From: Streptomyces sp. NBC_00464
GTDB taxonomy: Bacteria; Actinomycetota; Actinomycetes; Streptomycetales; Streptomycetaceae
Direction: 5' to 3'
Length of the DNA stretch: 64,000 nucleotides
Assembly (NCBI RefSeq): GCF_036013915.1
Contig: NZ_CP107899.1
Span: 8,274,001 to 8,338,000 of the forward strand
Shown: positions 37,542 to 47,079 of the stretch, piece by piece
Numbering within the stretch: position 1 is the stretch's first letter
Layout of the letters: the number at the start of each line of letters is the position of its first letter
Program-made: the position numbers and the translations under genes
The notes under the pieces: generated by a model
What the model saw: the letters and a program-made list of their open reading frames with translations, nothing else
The model's database searches: none
Told to the model about the DNA's origin: nothing

Positions 37542-38807
37542 TCAGAGCCGCTCTACGGCCGGGTGCGGTACTGGACTGCTGGTGCCCTGGTCCTGCGTCA
37601 GAGCCGGGGCGGGTCGCGGGCTGGCCAGGACGGTGCAGCGGGCCCAGATCAGGAGGGTGAGGGGGTAGACGGCGTAGCCGATGCGGGTTGCCGGAGACAG
37701 CAGGATGGCGATGGTGAGGCCGAGCGCGAGCCGGCGGGCGGCAGCCGCTGTGGTCGTCGGCGGCTGAACGATGAGCGACAGGGCTATGGCAATGGCTCCG
37801 ACTCCTATGAGAGCGACGGCGATGGTCCTGCCGTGGGGCAGCACGGCAGACAGGAGGGCGCCCAGGAGCGGGCTGGCGGCGGTCGAGGCGGTATCGCTCA
37901 GTCCGAAGGGGTAGAGCACCGCGTTGTCGAGGAAGGCATGCGGATCGGCCAGGAGCGGCGGCACGACCACCAACGCCGCCACTGCGACCGCCGCTGCAGC
38001 CGCGGTCCTGGCCGCGCGTGATCCCTTGGTCGCAGCCAGGAGGACGACGATGACCGGTATGGCCGGCCACGCGGTCCACTTCAGGATGGCTGCCGCTCCC
38101 AGTGCCAGACCCGCACCCACAGAACGGCCCCGGTGCGCGTATGCCAGGGCCAGAAGAACGAAGGCCACGACCACGGGATCAACTCCGCCTATGGCCAGCG
38201 GCAGCGCCACCACGGGGCAGGCCGCGATCCATGCCGCCCCCGTCACCGCCGTGCGTCGGGCCTGCGGCCGGCCCTTGACCAGCACGGCCACGGCAGCGGT
38301 CAGCGCGGCAACGAACCCAACCAGATTCCACAGGCGGGCGCTGGAGAACACTCCCGCGCCGAACAGCGCGTGGGGGAGCCCGAAGAGGGCCATGCCGGGC
38401 AGGTAGGGGTTGAAGTCACGCACCGCGACCGGATGCGAGAGGTAAGGGGTGCCGGTCTCCAGGAAGTGCTGGGCGGACCGTTCGACGACGCCGACCTCCA
38501 TCTGCTGCAGGCCCACGGCAGTCAGCCACACCAGCGGAACGGCCATCGCGCCGACGACGCCGATCAGGGCCACCACACGAGACCACTGGACACGGGAACC
38601 CAGCGACACCAGCGCGGCACAGGCGTAGGCGACAGCAGCGGCAAGTCCCCACCGGTGCTGCGACGTGTTCGATGCGGAAGCAAGCCCCACACCCAGGGCC
38701 GTCAAGGAGCTCGCCGCCAATGCCCACAGGTCCCACCGGCGGACAACCATGCTGGAGCGGCGACCCGGACGTTGACCGGAGGCATCTGAAAATCTGAATA
38801 TATGCAT
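37542..38807 (-). CDS. GT87/DUF2029-like polytopic membrane glycosyltransferase
   Basis: Up to 421 residues with about ten transmembrane helices. FLETGTPYLSHPVAVRDFNP and YLPGMALFGLPHALFG follow the first periplasmic Asp/aromatic loop, as in GT-C enzymes of the GT87 (DUF2029) group. LALGAAAILKWTAWPAIPV is the conserved AxLKWTP-like segment. Actinobacterial members transfer mannose or arabinose from polyprenyl-phosphate donors onto lipoglycans. The codons from 38807 to 38751 are AT-rich and unlike the rest, so the true start may be the ATG at 38750 (402 residues). It is divergent from a regulator gene. Confidence 0.7.
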   Translation of the reverse strand: MHIFRFSDASGQRPGRRSSMVVRRWDLWALAASSLTALGVGLASASNTSQHRWGLAAAVAYACAALVSLGSRVQWSRVVALIGVVGAMAVPLVWLTAVGLQQMEVGVVERSAQHFLETGTPYLSHPVAVRDFNPYLPGMALFGLPHALFGAGVFSSARLWNLVGFVAALTAAVAVLVKGRPQARRTAVTGAAWIAACPVVALPLAIGGVDPVVVAFVLLALAYAHRGRSVGAGLALGAAAILKWTAWPAIPVIVVLLAATKGSRAARTAAAAAVAVAALVVVPPLLADPHAFLDNAVLYPFGLSDTASTAASPLLGALLSAVLPHGRTIAVALIGVGAIAIALSLIVQPPTTTAAAARRLALGLTIAILLSPATRIGYAVYPLTLLIWARCTVLASPRPAPALTQDQGTSSPVPHPAVERL

Positions 38808-39149
38808 GTAAAGGGGCCTTGTCTAGAAAGTCGTCCGCACAAGTGAACAGACGCGCAGCAACCGGTTGGATGCGCTGGCGAACCGGGTGCCCGCTGTCGG
38901 GTGGCGGCCGGCATGGGGCCCTGCGTCACGTGAGGCGCGTTTCAGCGCATGCTGATCCGCGCCCTCGCGTTCTCTCCCTGAACAAGAGCGCACAGGACCG
39001 CGCCCGACACACCTCATCCAATCCAGTGCAGGTCGGGGGGACCAGGAAGTTCGACCGGTAGATAGAGCGGCCCGCATACTTCTGCCGGTGAGTACTACCA
39101 GTAGGTACGCCGTTCCGGCCGGGCAACGCAGACCAGGGGGACCACAGCG

Positions 39150-41495
39150 GTGAGCGACAACAGGTTCGGCGAGCGGCTGCACGCACTGCGCACGGGAGCG
39201 GGCATCAGCCAGGAGCGGCTGGCGCAGCGGGCGGGGATCAGTGTGCGGGCACTGTCGAACATGGAGCGCGGGCGGACGCGAGGGCCGCGGCAGCGCACGG
39301 TGGAGGCATTGGTGGCGGCCCTGGGAGCGGATGGCGTTGTGGGCCATGAGCTGGAGGACGCCGCCCGATCGGGTCGTCCACGGGCCGTCGGCGGGACGGG
39401 GCCCGGGTCGTCGGCCGGGACAAGACCAGGCGCGGGGTCGGCGGCTGAGCACGGGCTGGCGTTGCCGCGTGATCTTTGTGACTTCACCGCCCGCGGCCCC
39501 GCCCTGGCCGGGCTGCGGGTCCTGGCCGATCACCTCGATCCCGCCCGACCGCCGGTCGCCGTGATCTGCGGGCAGCCCGGGCTGGGCAAGACCGCCTTCG
39601 CCGTGCACGCCGCCCATACTCTGGCGCCAAGTTTCCCGGACGGGCAGTACGCCGTCGACCTGCGCGGCATGGACCCGAAGCCCACACCGCCGCGCGAGGT
39701 GCTCGCCCGGCTCCTTTACGCGCTCGGTGTGGCCGATACCGCTGTCCCGGCCGCCACCGACGAGCGCAGCGGTCTGCTGCGCTCGGTGCTGCGCGAGCGC
39801 CGGGTGCTGCTCCTTTTGGACAACGCCGCCGACGAGGACCAAGTCCGCCCTCTACTGCCCGGCCACGGCGCCTGTCTGACCCTGGTCACCAGTCGCCGCT
39901 CGCTGGCCGGCCTGGAAGCCGTCCACCGCACGGAGCTGGCGCTGCTGCGCCGGGAGGAGGCGGTCGAACTCCTCACCCGCGTCATCGGGTTGGAGCGGGT
40001 CGAGCGGGAGACACAGGCCGCCCGCGACCTTGCGGAACTCTGTGGGTACTTGCCCTTGGCCATGCGCATCGCCGCCCAGCGCCTGGCCTCCAGGCCCAGC
40101 GAGACCCTGGCCAAACTCGTTACCCAGCTCACTGCTCACGGGGACCGCCTGGACACGCTGCAGGCAGGCTCCCTGCAGATACGGTCCGCGTTCACCTTGT
40201 CCTACCGTCAGCTCAGCCCGGCCGCCCGCACCGTCTTCCGCCGCGCCTCACTCGCCTGCGGCCCCGACTTCAGCCCCACCACCGCAGCCCTCCTGGCAGA
40301 CGTACCCCCACGCCAGGCCGCGCGCTGCCTCGAACGGCTGACCGACGCCGGACTGCTCCAACCCCACTCCACCGCCGACCGCTACCGCTTCCACGACCTC
40401 CTGCGCCTGTTCGCCGCCGAACAACTGGCCGAGGATGACGATCCCATCCAGATCGCCGACGCCCAGGACCGGGCCGCCCACTGGATCCTGCGCCGGGCCA
40501 CCGCCGCCGCACTGCGCTTCGATGCCGACCACCACCAGGACGCGCCCGACGGCGATCCCGACCTGGCCACCGCGCCCACCGACCGTGAGCAGGCCCGGAT
40601 CTGGCTGGAGGCCGAGCGGCCCCAGTGGCTCGCCGCCCTGGGCCAGGCCCAGACGGCAGGCCGGCACCAGCAGGTCATCGACGCCGCCGAAGCGATGCAC
40701 TGGTTTTCCGACGTGACCGCGCACTGGGACCTGTGGGCGGAGGTGTTCCAGCGGGCCGCTGACTCCGCCCGCGCGCTCGGCAGCAGGCGCGACGAGGCCG
40801 TTCACCTCAACTACCTCGCCTGGGCCTACAACTTCTGCCTCCACGACTACCCCGCCGCCCTGGCCGCCGCACAAGCAGCCCTGGCCGCGGCATACGAGGC
40901 CGCGGACCAGCTCCAAGTGGGATGGGCCCTGGGCTACGCGGCGGGAGCACTCCGCCGGCTCGGACGGACCGACGAGTCCATTGTCCGGCTGCGCGAAGCA
41001 GCCGCCCACCTCAGGAACCACACAGACGCGCAAGTCCGCCTCGCCGAACTCGCCATTCTCAATACCCTGGGCCAGCACCTGCGCTACGCCAACCGTCCGG
41101 ACGAGGCCCTGGTCATCCACCGGCGCAGCGAAGCTCTCTGCCTCGCCGGAGTGCCGGGGGTGCCGCACGACCTCGTCGCCTCCTTTCTGGCGCAGACCCG
41201 CCATAACCTCGGCAGCGACCTCATGGCCCTGGGGCAATGGGGCCAGGCCGAATCCCCTTTGCGTGCCGCCCTGGCCCACTGGGAGGCAGGCCGGATGCCT
41301 GCCTGGAGCGAACCCGTCCGCCTCGACCTCGGCATTACCCTGCGCCACCTCAACCGCCACCACGAGGCCCGCGCGACGTTGACCACGGCCCACCGCACCC
41401 TGATCGGGCTGAACAACCCCCGCCGGCGCGAAGCCGCCGACGAACTGTGCCAAGTCACCGCAGGGTCCGGCATCGCCGACCAGCCGATCGGCTGA
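39150..41495 (+). CDS. XRE-NB-ARC-TPR (STAND) regulator
   Basis: A 781-residue multidomain regulator. Residues 4-60 are an XRE helix-turn-helix (LRTGAGISQERLAQRAGISV, then NMERGRTRGPRQRTVEAL). An Ala/Gly linker leads to an NB-ARC ATPase with Walker A GQPGLGKTAF (about 143-152) and Walker B RRVLLLLDNAAD; CGYLPLAMRIAAQRL is the GLPLA-like motif. Helical repeats of TPR type fill the C-terminal 300 residues. STAND proteins are ATP-driven switches; in Streptomyces this set is found in pathway regulators. Its nearest possible target is the divergent GT87-like gene 340 bases away. No TIR or nuclease effector is fused, which argues against a defence role. Confidence 0.85.
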   Translation: MSDNRFGERLHALRTGAGISQERLAQRAGISVRALSNMERGRTRGPRQRTVEALVAALGADGVVGHELEDAARSGRPRAVGGTGPGSSAGTRPGAGSAAEHGLALPRDLCDFTARGPALAGLRVLADHLDPARPPVAVICGQPGLGKTAFAVHAAHTLAPSFPDGQYAVDLRGMDPKPTPPREVLARLLYALGVADTAVPAATDERSGLLRSVLRERRVLLLLDNAADEDQVRPLLPGHGACLTLVTSRRSLAGLEAVHRTELALLRREEAVELLTRVIGLERVERETQAARDLAELCGYLPLAMRIAAQRLASRPSETLAKLVTQLTAHGDRLDTLQAGSLQIRSAFTLSYRQLSPAARTVFRRASLACGPDFSPTTAALLADVPPRQAARCLERLTDAGLLQPHSTADRYRFHDLLRLFAAEQLAEDDDPIQIADAQDRAAHWILRRATAAALRFDADHHQDAPDGDPDLATAPTDREQARIWLEAERPQWLAALGQAQTAGRHQQVIDAAEAMHWFSDVTAHWDLWAEVFQRAADSARALGSRRDEAVHLNYLAWAYNFCLHDYPAALAAAQAALAAAYEAADQLQVGWALGYAAGALRRLGRTDESIVRLREAAAHLRNHTDAQVRLAELAILNTLGQHLRYANRPDEALVIHRRSEALCLAGVPGVPHDLVASFLAQTRHNLGSDLMALGQWGQAESPLRAALAHWEAGRMPAWSEPVRLDLGITLRHLNRHHEARATLTTAHRTLIGLNNPRRREAADELCQVTAGSGIADQPIG

Positions 41496-41753
41496 GACGC
41501 CTCGTTCCTCCAGATGCGACCGCCGCCCGCAACGTGGAGCCGGTGCCCGTCCCAGCGGCGGGGAAGCGGCTTCCGCCCGGCCTCGCACTGCCGTGCCTGT
41601 CGACACGTATCCACAGGCGAACCTGGTTCTCCTGCCGTATGGCCGATCTCAAGCAGCAGCAGTAGCGAGGGGGCCACCGGCCTGGGCAACCTTGCCCACA
41701 CCTCAGCCAGAAGAGGACATCACCTTACGAACGCCCACTGAGAGCTGATTCGT

Positions 41754-42143
41754 TTACACGTCGAGTGAGGCCAGTGCCCGGCGAGTAACGTCGGCCGGGG
41801 CCGCAGCGATGACGTCATTGAGTGCGTCCATGGAGGTCTGAAGGTCGCGGATGACCCGAGCGATGCGGTCGCGTTCCTGGTGTAGGTCGGCGAGCAAGTC
41901 CGAGCAGGTGGGGACGAGGCGGTCGCCGGTGTCCTGCAGGCACGGCAGGACTGTGGTGATCGTTGAGGTGCCCAGGCCCGCGGCCAGCAGGCTGCGGATG
42001 CGGCGGACGATGGCAACGTCCTCTTCGACGTATTCCCGGTATCCGCTGGGGAGCCGCTGCGGGTGGAGCAGATCCTGTTCCTCGTAGTAGCGCAGCAGGT
42101 GCACGGCCACGCCGGTCCGTCGGGACAGCTCACCGATGCGCAC
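41754..42143 (-). CDS. MerR-family transcriptional regulator
   Basis: A 129-residue regulator from the GTG at 42143, chosen because AGGAGG lies five bases upstream and the domain begins at once (RIGELSRRTGVAVHLLRYYE). The sensor part has two cysteines (VLPCLQDTGDRLVPTCSDLL) that could bind a metal or a thiol-reactive drug. It is divergent from an MFS exporter whose promoter has the long MerR spacer. The 258 bases after its end (41496-41753) hold no gene. Confidence 0.88.
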   Translation of the reverse strand: MRIGELSRRTGVAVHLLRYYEEQDLLHPQRLPSGYREYVEEDVAIVRRIRSLLAAGLGTSTITTVLPCLQDTGDRLVPTCSDLLADLHQERDRIARVIRDLQTSMDALNDVIAAAPADVTRRALASLDV

Positions 42144-42183
42144 ATGGACCTCCTGATGGTCGCGCGGGCTTTGCCCGTTCGAC

Positions 42184-42214
42184 TTGACTCTCATACCGAT
42201 GTGAGACTTTAGCG
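42184..42214 (+). promoter_or_regulatory. MerR-type promoter of the exporter gene
   Basis: TTGACT (42184-42189) and TTAGCG (42209-42214) are separated by 19 bases that carry the dyad TCTCA-TACCGATG-TGAGA. A 19-base spacer with a central dyad is the hallmark of promoters activated by MerR proteins. Confidence 0.7.
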
Positions 42215-42222
42215 TCTGCGGC

Positions 42223-43413
42223 ATGAAGGTGAACAAGGGTTTCGCGACGCTCGCCGCGTTGTGCGCGAGCGTCTTTGTCGTGGGTACTTCGGAGTACCTG
42301 ATCGCCGGGCTGTTGCCCCAGGTCGGCGCTGATCTGGATGTCTCCGTGGGCACCGCCGGACAAGCGGTGACCGCATACGCGCTCGGAGTCGTGATCGGAG
42401 GGCCACTCATGGCCCTGCTGACCTCGCGTCTGCCGCGCAAGGGGCTCGCCATCGGCCTGATGCTGCTGTTCGCGGCGGGCAGCGCGATCAGCGCCGTGGC
42501 CCCGTCGTTCGGCCTGCTCCTCGTGGGCCGCATGGTCTCCTCGCTCAGTCACGCGGCGTTCCTGGCCCTGGCGCTGGTGACGGCGGCCCGGGTGGTCCCG
42601 GCCGAGAAGACGGGCTCGGCCATCGCCACCGTCGCCTCCGGATTCACCGTGGCCACGCTCCTCGGAGTACCCCTGGGAGCACTGCTCGGGCAGGGCGCCG
42701 GATGGCGGGCTCCGTTCGCCGTGCTGACCGTTCTGTCCCTGGTGGGCACCATGCTGCTTGCCGCCGTACTGCCCCGGCAGGAGGCGCCGTCCACGCGACT
42801 GCGCGACGAGATACGCGTAGTGGCACGTCGGCCGGTCATGCTCGCCATCGCCACCACCGCAGTGGGCTTCTCCGGCGTCGCCACGGTGTTCACCTACATC
42901 GTCCCGCTGCTGACCCGCGTCTCCGGCTTCTCCGCCACGGCGGTCTCCGGTCTGCTGCTCGCCTACGGCGCGGGCAGCTTCCTCGGCAACCTCACCGCCG
43001 GAAAGCTGACCGACAAGTCGATGAGCGCCACCGTACGCGGGGTCTTCGGCGGGCTGGCCGGGACGCTCTTGCTCGTCCCGTTCGCCATGGTGTGGCAGCC
43101 CACCGCGGTGGCCGCGGTCCTGGTACTCGGCCTGCTCGCCACTGCGACCATCGCCCCGCTGCAGGGACTGATCCTGCACCACGCGGGCGCCGCCCCCAAT
43201 TTGGCGGTCTCCGTCAACGTGGGCGCCTTCAACCTCGGGGCCGCAGCGGGCTCGGTCATCGGCGGCGCGATCGTCGCCGCCGGCGCTCTGCGGTGGACCG
43301 GCCTGGCGGGCGCGGTGCTGAGCCTGATCGGATTGGCCCTCACCTATCTCGTCCTGCCTCGGACACGGACGGCGGCGAAGGATGCCGAACACGAAGCTCC
43401 GATCGCCGCCTGA
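42223..43413 (+). CDS. DHA1-family MFS exporter
   Basis: A 396-residue, 12-helix transporter. FVVGTSEYLIAGLLPQVGADL is the opening of the AraJ/sugar-efflux and chloramphenicol-exporter branch, LLVGRMVSSLSHAAFLALAL is the helix-4 motif, and SVNVGAFNLGAAAGSVIGGA comes from helix 11. It probably extrudes an amphipathic drug or metabolite by proton antiport, induced through the divergent MerR protein. It was followed 33 bases later by an oxidoreductase gene that is now truncated. Confidence 0.88.
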   Translation: MKVNKGFATLAALCASVFVVGTSEYLIAGLLPQVGADLDVSVGTAGQAVTAYALGVVIGGPLMALLTSRLPRKGLAIGLMLLFAAGSAISAVAPSFGLLLVGRMVSSLSHAAFLALALVTAARVVPAEKTGSAIATVASGFTVATLLGVPLGALLGQGAGWRAPFAVLTVLSLVGTMLLAAVLPRQEAPSTRLRDEIRVVARRPVMLAIATTAVGFSGVATVFTYIVPLLTRVSGFSATAVSGLLLAYGAGSFLGNLTAGKLTDKSMSATVRGVFGGLAGTLLLVPFAMVWQPTAVAAVLVLGLLATATIAPLQGLILHHAGAAPNLAVSVNVGAFNLGAAAGSVIGGAIVAAGALRWTGLAGAVLSLIGLALTYLVLPRTRTAAKDAEHEAPIAA

Positions 43414-43446
43414 TTCCCGTTTGCTCGCCTCGTAAAGGAGGTCGCC

Positions 43447-43560
43447 ATGCGCGCGATCCCGTTTGCTCGCCGCGGAGGGCCCGAAGTCCTGTCCGTCCGG
43501 GAGGTCCCCCAGCCCACTCCAGGAGTCGGCGAAGTACTGATCCGTACCGTCACCAGCAGC
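43447..43560 (+). pseudogene. Truncated zinc-type oxidoreductase N-terminus
   Basis: ATG with AAAGGAGG five bases upstream starts RAIPFARRGGPEVLSVREVP and PGVGEVLIRTVTSSS, the opening of an MDR-family dehydrogenase. After about 38 codons the frame runs into antisense coding of the next remnant. The strong ribosome site shows that it once was the third gene of the MerR-controlled unit. Confidence 0.7.
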
Positions 43561-44210
43561 AGTGACGGATGTGCTGGCCCTGCCCGGGGCCGGCGCCCCG
43601 CCGGCGCCCTTCCGCCCCCCCCGCCACCACCTGCCCTACCACCGCCGGCGCCTCGCGCAGCGCTTTCGGGATGTCGGTCACCGGGAAGCGGGCATGGCGC
43701 ACCACGCCGTCGCGGTCCACCACCAGGACCGCCCGCTTCAGCCGCAGTGCCTGCCCGGCGCGGAACACCGGGAGCGGCAGAGCGGCAGAGCGGCGGCCAG
43801 GCGCAGGTCGACATCCGAGAGGAGGGTGAAGGGGATGCCCTTCCCGACCGCGAACACCCGCTGCTGGCTCGGGCGTTGGGTGCTGACGCCGCGCACCTCG
43901 GCGCCCGCCGCGCGGAAGTCGTCGTACGCGTCCCGGAACAGTTGGTTCTCCAGCGTGCAGCCGATGTGCCCCGGGGATGCAGGCCCAGCCGTCCGGCAAC
44001 GGGCCCGGGCGGCCGGTCGCCCGGGTAGCAGAACAGGACGGTGGCCCTGGCATCGGCCACCGGGTCCAGCGGCTCGCCGTCGCGGTGCCCCGGCAGGGTC
44101 CAGGCGTGGCAGCCGCTCGCCGACCAGGCCCGCCACCCGCAGCGCCTTGGCGCTCTCCTCGCCGGCGAGCCGCTGAGCTGCTCACGACCCCGGTGGGCCG
44201 TCGCCGGAAC
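43561..44210 (-). pseudogene. Peroxiredoxin (AhpC/TSA type), several frameshifts
   Basis: Pieces in three frames line up as a peroxiredoxin: RATVLFCYPGD, GPLPDGWACIPG, GHIGCTLENQLFRDAYDDFR with the peroxidatic Cys, GVSTQRPSQQRVFAVGKGIP, FTLLSDVDLRLAAAL, and VFRAGQALRLKRAVLVVDRD. At least two indels separate them. The 3' end of the gene abuts the truncated oxidoreductase, so one deletion joined the two. The following 44211-44535 is empty. Confidence 0.75.
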
Positions 44211-44535
44211 CTCACCTGACACCAGCCACCCCACACCGGGACGGCCGCCCGCCCAACACGGACGCCCGCGATCCGGCGCGGCCATCCACCGGCCGACCTT
44301 GAGCAGGCCCGAGCGGACGCTCCTGCACACCCACGGGGTCAGCGTGACAACATTCCGGCGGACGTGACCGCGCGGAGCGAGGACGCGAGGGTGAGGCCGG
44401 CGCCGGAGCACTGCCGGTTCTACCGGCTGGTTCGACGAACCGCGTCGGCAAGGTCCCGCCGCACGGGCCACGCCACAGCTCACAGGCGGCCTGGCCCCTC
44501 GGAGCGGAGCCAGGCCGGGTGTTCCCGGTGCAGGG

Positions 44536-45696
44536 TCAGCCCACGGGCGGCTGGGCCCAGACCTCCGTCTGGTTCAGGCGGTAGATGCCGATCCCGCCCC
44601 TGGCCAGGAGGTACAGGCGGCTGCCGCGGTTGCCGGAGGTCCCCGATTGCCAGATCACACGGTCCGCGGGGTCGTAGACGACGAGGTTGCCGTCCTCCTG
44701 CATGATGCACACGCCGGTTGGCTTGACACTGGTGCCGGACCTCCACAGCACCGTCTGGGGACGGGCAGTCTCGAACAGCACCAGGTTTCCGTCCTCGCCG
44801 TACATGAAGGTGTATCTGCCGTTGTGGGACACCAGGAACTGCCCGGCCGTGAGGGTGTCGCCGGGGAGCATTCGGTCGCCTTGGGCCGGGGGCTTCTCCG
44901 TGTCGTAGAGGTAGTCGAGGGCCTGATGGTCGAGCACGCTCGCGATGGTGGTCGGCGGGCCCCAGGGGTTCATGGAGTCGGCCGCGTTCTGCCCTGAAGG
45001 ACCCCCGCTCTGCGGCTCGAACGTCAGGTCTGGGTGACGATACTGCCACTCCGCCCACAGCCGGTCGGTATTGGCGTGGTGCAGGAAGAACACCGGGTCG
45101 TTGGGGGAGCTCAGCGGGCGCATGTGTCCGCCAACCCACTCGTGCACCCGGTTGTGGATGTACGGGGTGATCCAGCCCTCCAGCCCGTTCCGGAAGCTCC
45201 GCTGGCTCGTCCTGTTCCATGGATCGGTGTCGTAGGGGGTGGCGGCGAGACAGGCTGTCACGTCGGTGGGGGTCGGGAGGTTTTGGGCGTGGACGCCGAA
45301 TTCCCGGGTCAGGTAATTCTGGGCGATGTCGATGGTGAGGCAGGGCCAGTCGCCGTTGTCAAAGGCAAAGGGCCCGCTGGTGACCTTGTGGTCGCCGGAC
45401 CGCCCGTTACCGCCCATGAGTGCGTCGCTCCAGATCGACGTGTTGTCGGTCGACCAGTCCCAGTACAACAGGGTGACCGTGGGATCGACGAACAGCAGAT
45501 CCTGCTCGAACCGCCGGAGAAATTCACGGTGCCAGGGCAGGAAGCTGGGACCGCCATGGCCGTTGTAGGCGATCTCGGAATGCTGTACCACATATTTGTC
45601 GTACAGTCCCAGCCGCTTCATGCCCAGTATGGCCTGGCTGTACTGCTTCTTCTCCGCCGCGGTCAGGAATTCCTGGTTTCTCCGTACAAGAGCCAT
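44536..45696 (-). CDS. Tyrosinase with C-terminal bulb-type lectin domain
   Basis: A 386-residue protein from the ATG at 45696. Residues 1-260 are a type-3 copper tyrosinase: GHGGPSFLPWHREFLRRFEQ supplies CuA histidines, HNRVHEWVGGHM and NDPVFFLHHANTDRLWAEWQ supply CuB. It would oxidise phenols to o-quinones, for example in melanin formation. Residues about 275-386 form a B-lectin domain with GRYTFMYGEDGNLVLF and CIMQEDGNLVVYD, repeats carrying the QxDxNxVxY sugar-binding pattern in degenerate form. There is no signal peptide and no MelC1-like caddie gene beside it, unlike classical streptomycete tyrosinases. The fusion suggests a glycan-targeted oxidase. Confidence 0.88.
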   Translation of the reverse strand: MALVRRNQEFLTAAEKKQYSQAILGMKRLGLYDKYVVQHSEIAYNGHGGPSFLPWHREFLRRFEQDLLFVDPTVTLLYWDWSTDNTSIWSDALMGGNGRSGDHKVTSGPFAFDNGDWPCLTIDIAQNYLTREFGVHAQNLPTPTDVTACLAATPYDTDPWNRTSQRSFRNGLEGWITPYIHNRVHEWVGGHMRPLSSPNDPVFFLHHANTDRLWAEWQYRHPDLTFEPQSGGPSGQNAADSMNPWGPPTTIASVLDHQALDYLYDTEKPPAQGDRMLPGDTLTAGQFLVSHNGRYTFMYGEDGNLVLFETARPQTVLWRSGTSVKPTGVCIMQEDGNLVVYDPADRVIWQSGTSGNRGSRLYLLARGGIGIYRLNQTEVWAQPPVG

Positions 45697-46179
45697 GACC
45701 CATCTTTCTGACCCGCCGTAATGGCGCCCGATTCCTTCATCACAGAGTCGACTGGGATGACATTTCCGGCAACACGGGGACCTCCCGTCCGCGAGCGCCG
45801 CTACGGCCTCGCGCCGAACAAGGCCGGCTGACACCGCACCGAGCTGGGGAGCCCCCCACAACACCGATCGGGGGATCGCCGGCGGATGCGGATCGGGCGC
45901 CGGATTTCCGATGGGTGCAGCTCCTTTCAAGGGATGGCCCTACCTGCATGAACTGCGGCTTGGCGTGCGACCGGGTGATCGAACCGGGTCCCCAGGAGGG
46001 CATCGCCGCGATCCGCGACTTCCAGGCAGTCGATCTTGATCCGGCCCTGAGCGTGACCTGGCGGTTTCGAAACGATCTATGCGGTGCTCAGCCCGGCCGG
46101 TCAGGCAAATGCTCAGCTCATCCTGTCCTTGAAAGGAGCTACACCCATCGACCTTTGGCGTCCGAGGTCGCTGGTCCCG
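45697..46179. other. Gap before remnant cluster
   Basis: No gene is supported. The two recognisable fragments start after 46180. Confidence 0.35.
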
Positions 46180-46353
46180 GGGACCCGACAGTGATCACTG
46201 TCGGCCAGGGCGACCTGCGGTCCCAGGACAACGGTGCAACCTGGCACAACGCCTCCGGCGACCTGCCTCTCCACGACGTACGCGGTCGACCCCGGCGCCC
46301 GAGACGTGTACGCCGGACTGCACGGAGGCGGCGTCCACCGGCTCGCCCTCTGA
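46180..46353 (+). pseudogene. BNR/sortilin-type beta-propeller tail
   Basis: One frame gives DPTVITVGQGDLRSQDNGAT and WHNASGDLP, a BNR repeat with its Asp box. After a shift the next blade reads AVDPGARDVYAGLHGGGVHR and ends LAL at TGA 46351-46353. This is the C-terminal blade pair of a secreted propeller protein of the exo-sialidase/sortilin type. Confidence 0.55.
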
Positions 46354-46406
46354 ACCCAAAGAGCCCGGGTGAGACCACCCGGTAGAGGCAGGACAGGGCC
46401 CCTTGA

Positions 46407-46505
46407 AGGATCGCCGAGGCCGGTCGGGAGGGCTGGCTGGGCGAGGTCGACGGTCTGCACGTCAGCCTCGCCGGCGCCCAGGACAAGCTGGCCCAGCTTG
46501 ATGGT
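46407..46505 (+). mobile_element. Integrase C-terminal fragment
   Basis: IAEAGREGWLGEVDGLHVSL followed by AGAQDKLAQLD resembles the C-terminal helix of actinobacterial tyrosine-type integrases. Only about 33 codons remain, and the fragment could equally belong to a transposition helper. Confidence 0.4.
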
Positions 46506-46644
46506 GAAGCGGCCCGTCCTCCACGGTCAATCTCGGCATGCCGATCTTCGCCGACATCCCCAACCACACCACCACATCGACGAGCCAACACCATCGCTGA
46601 AAATCCATGGCCTCCGCAAGGCTGCACTGCCTACGCTCCAACCC

Positions 46645-47070
46645 ATGCGCACAGTGTTCGTGTTCCCCGCAGGTGAGAGAGCCGAGACTATTGCCGCACT
46701 CAATCAGCACCTGCCCCAGCAGCGCGATCCCTGGACTCTGAACGGCAACCTCTACATTGACATCGACGATGAGCAGACCGGCTACCTCTTCTCCGACTGG
46801 GATCCCGAGGACGTGACGATCATCGAAGCGGCCGTCGGACATCACCCCACTTGGGCCGTGCAGGTCGACATCTCCGGGCGGATCGACGGCACCGCAGAGG
46901 TTCACCAGATGATCGCTCTGCTGCTTGAACACGGAGGCGTGGCTACGGACGACTACACCACCCACCCATGGACCCTGCCGGAAATCGTGTCTGGAGCAGT
47001 GATCGAGGGTCTGCACTTCTTCGACTTCCGCGGCTACCACGAACTCCCCCGCGAGCAGGGGCGCTCCTGA
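46645..47070 (+). CDS. Acidic protein of unknown function
   Basis: A 141-residue, strongly acidic soluble protein from the ATG at 46645. NLYIDIDDEQTGYLFSDWDP and HHPTWAVQVDISGRIDGTAE show an alpha/beta fold, and LPEIVSGAVIEGLHFFDFRG comes near the end. Size, acidity and isolation among mobile debris resemble orphan immunity proteins of polymorphic toxins, but I do not recognise a named family and no toxin gene is adjacent. The surroundings on both sides are transposon and integrase fragments. Confidence 0.55.
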   Translation: MRTVFVFPAGERAETIAALNQHLPQQRDPWTLNGNLYIDIDDEQTGYLFSDWDPEDVTIIEAAVGHHPTWAVQVDISGRIDGTAEVHQMIALLLEHGGVATDDYTTHPWTLPEIVSGAVIEGLHFFDFRGYHELPREQGRS

Positions 47071-47079
47071 CTCATCCTT

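Noticed and set aside
39150..41495. The NB-ARC protein as a defence (Avs/STAND) effector
   Set aside because: It has an XRE DNA-binding domain at the front and no nuclease, TIR or protease effector, so a transcriptional role fits better.
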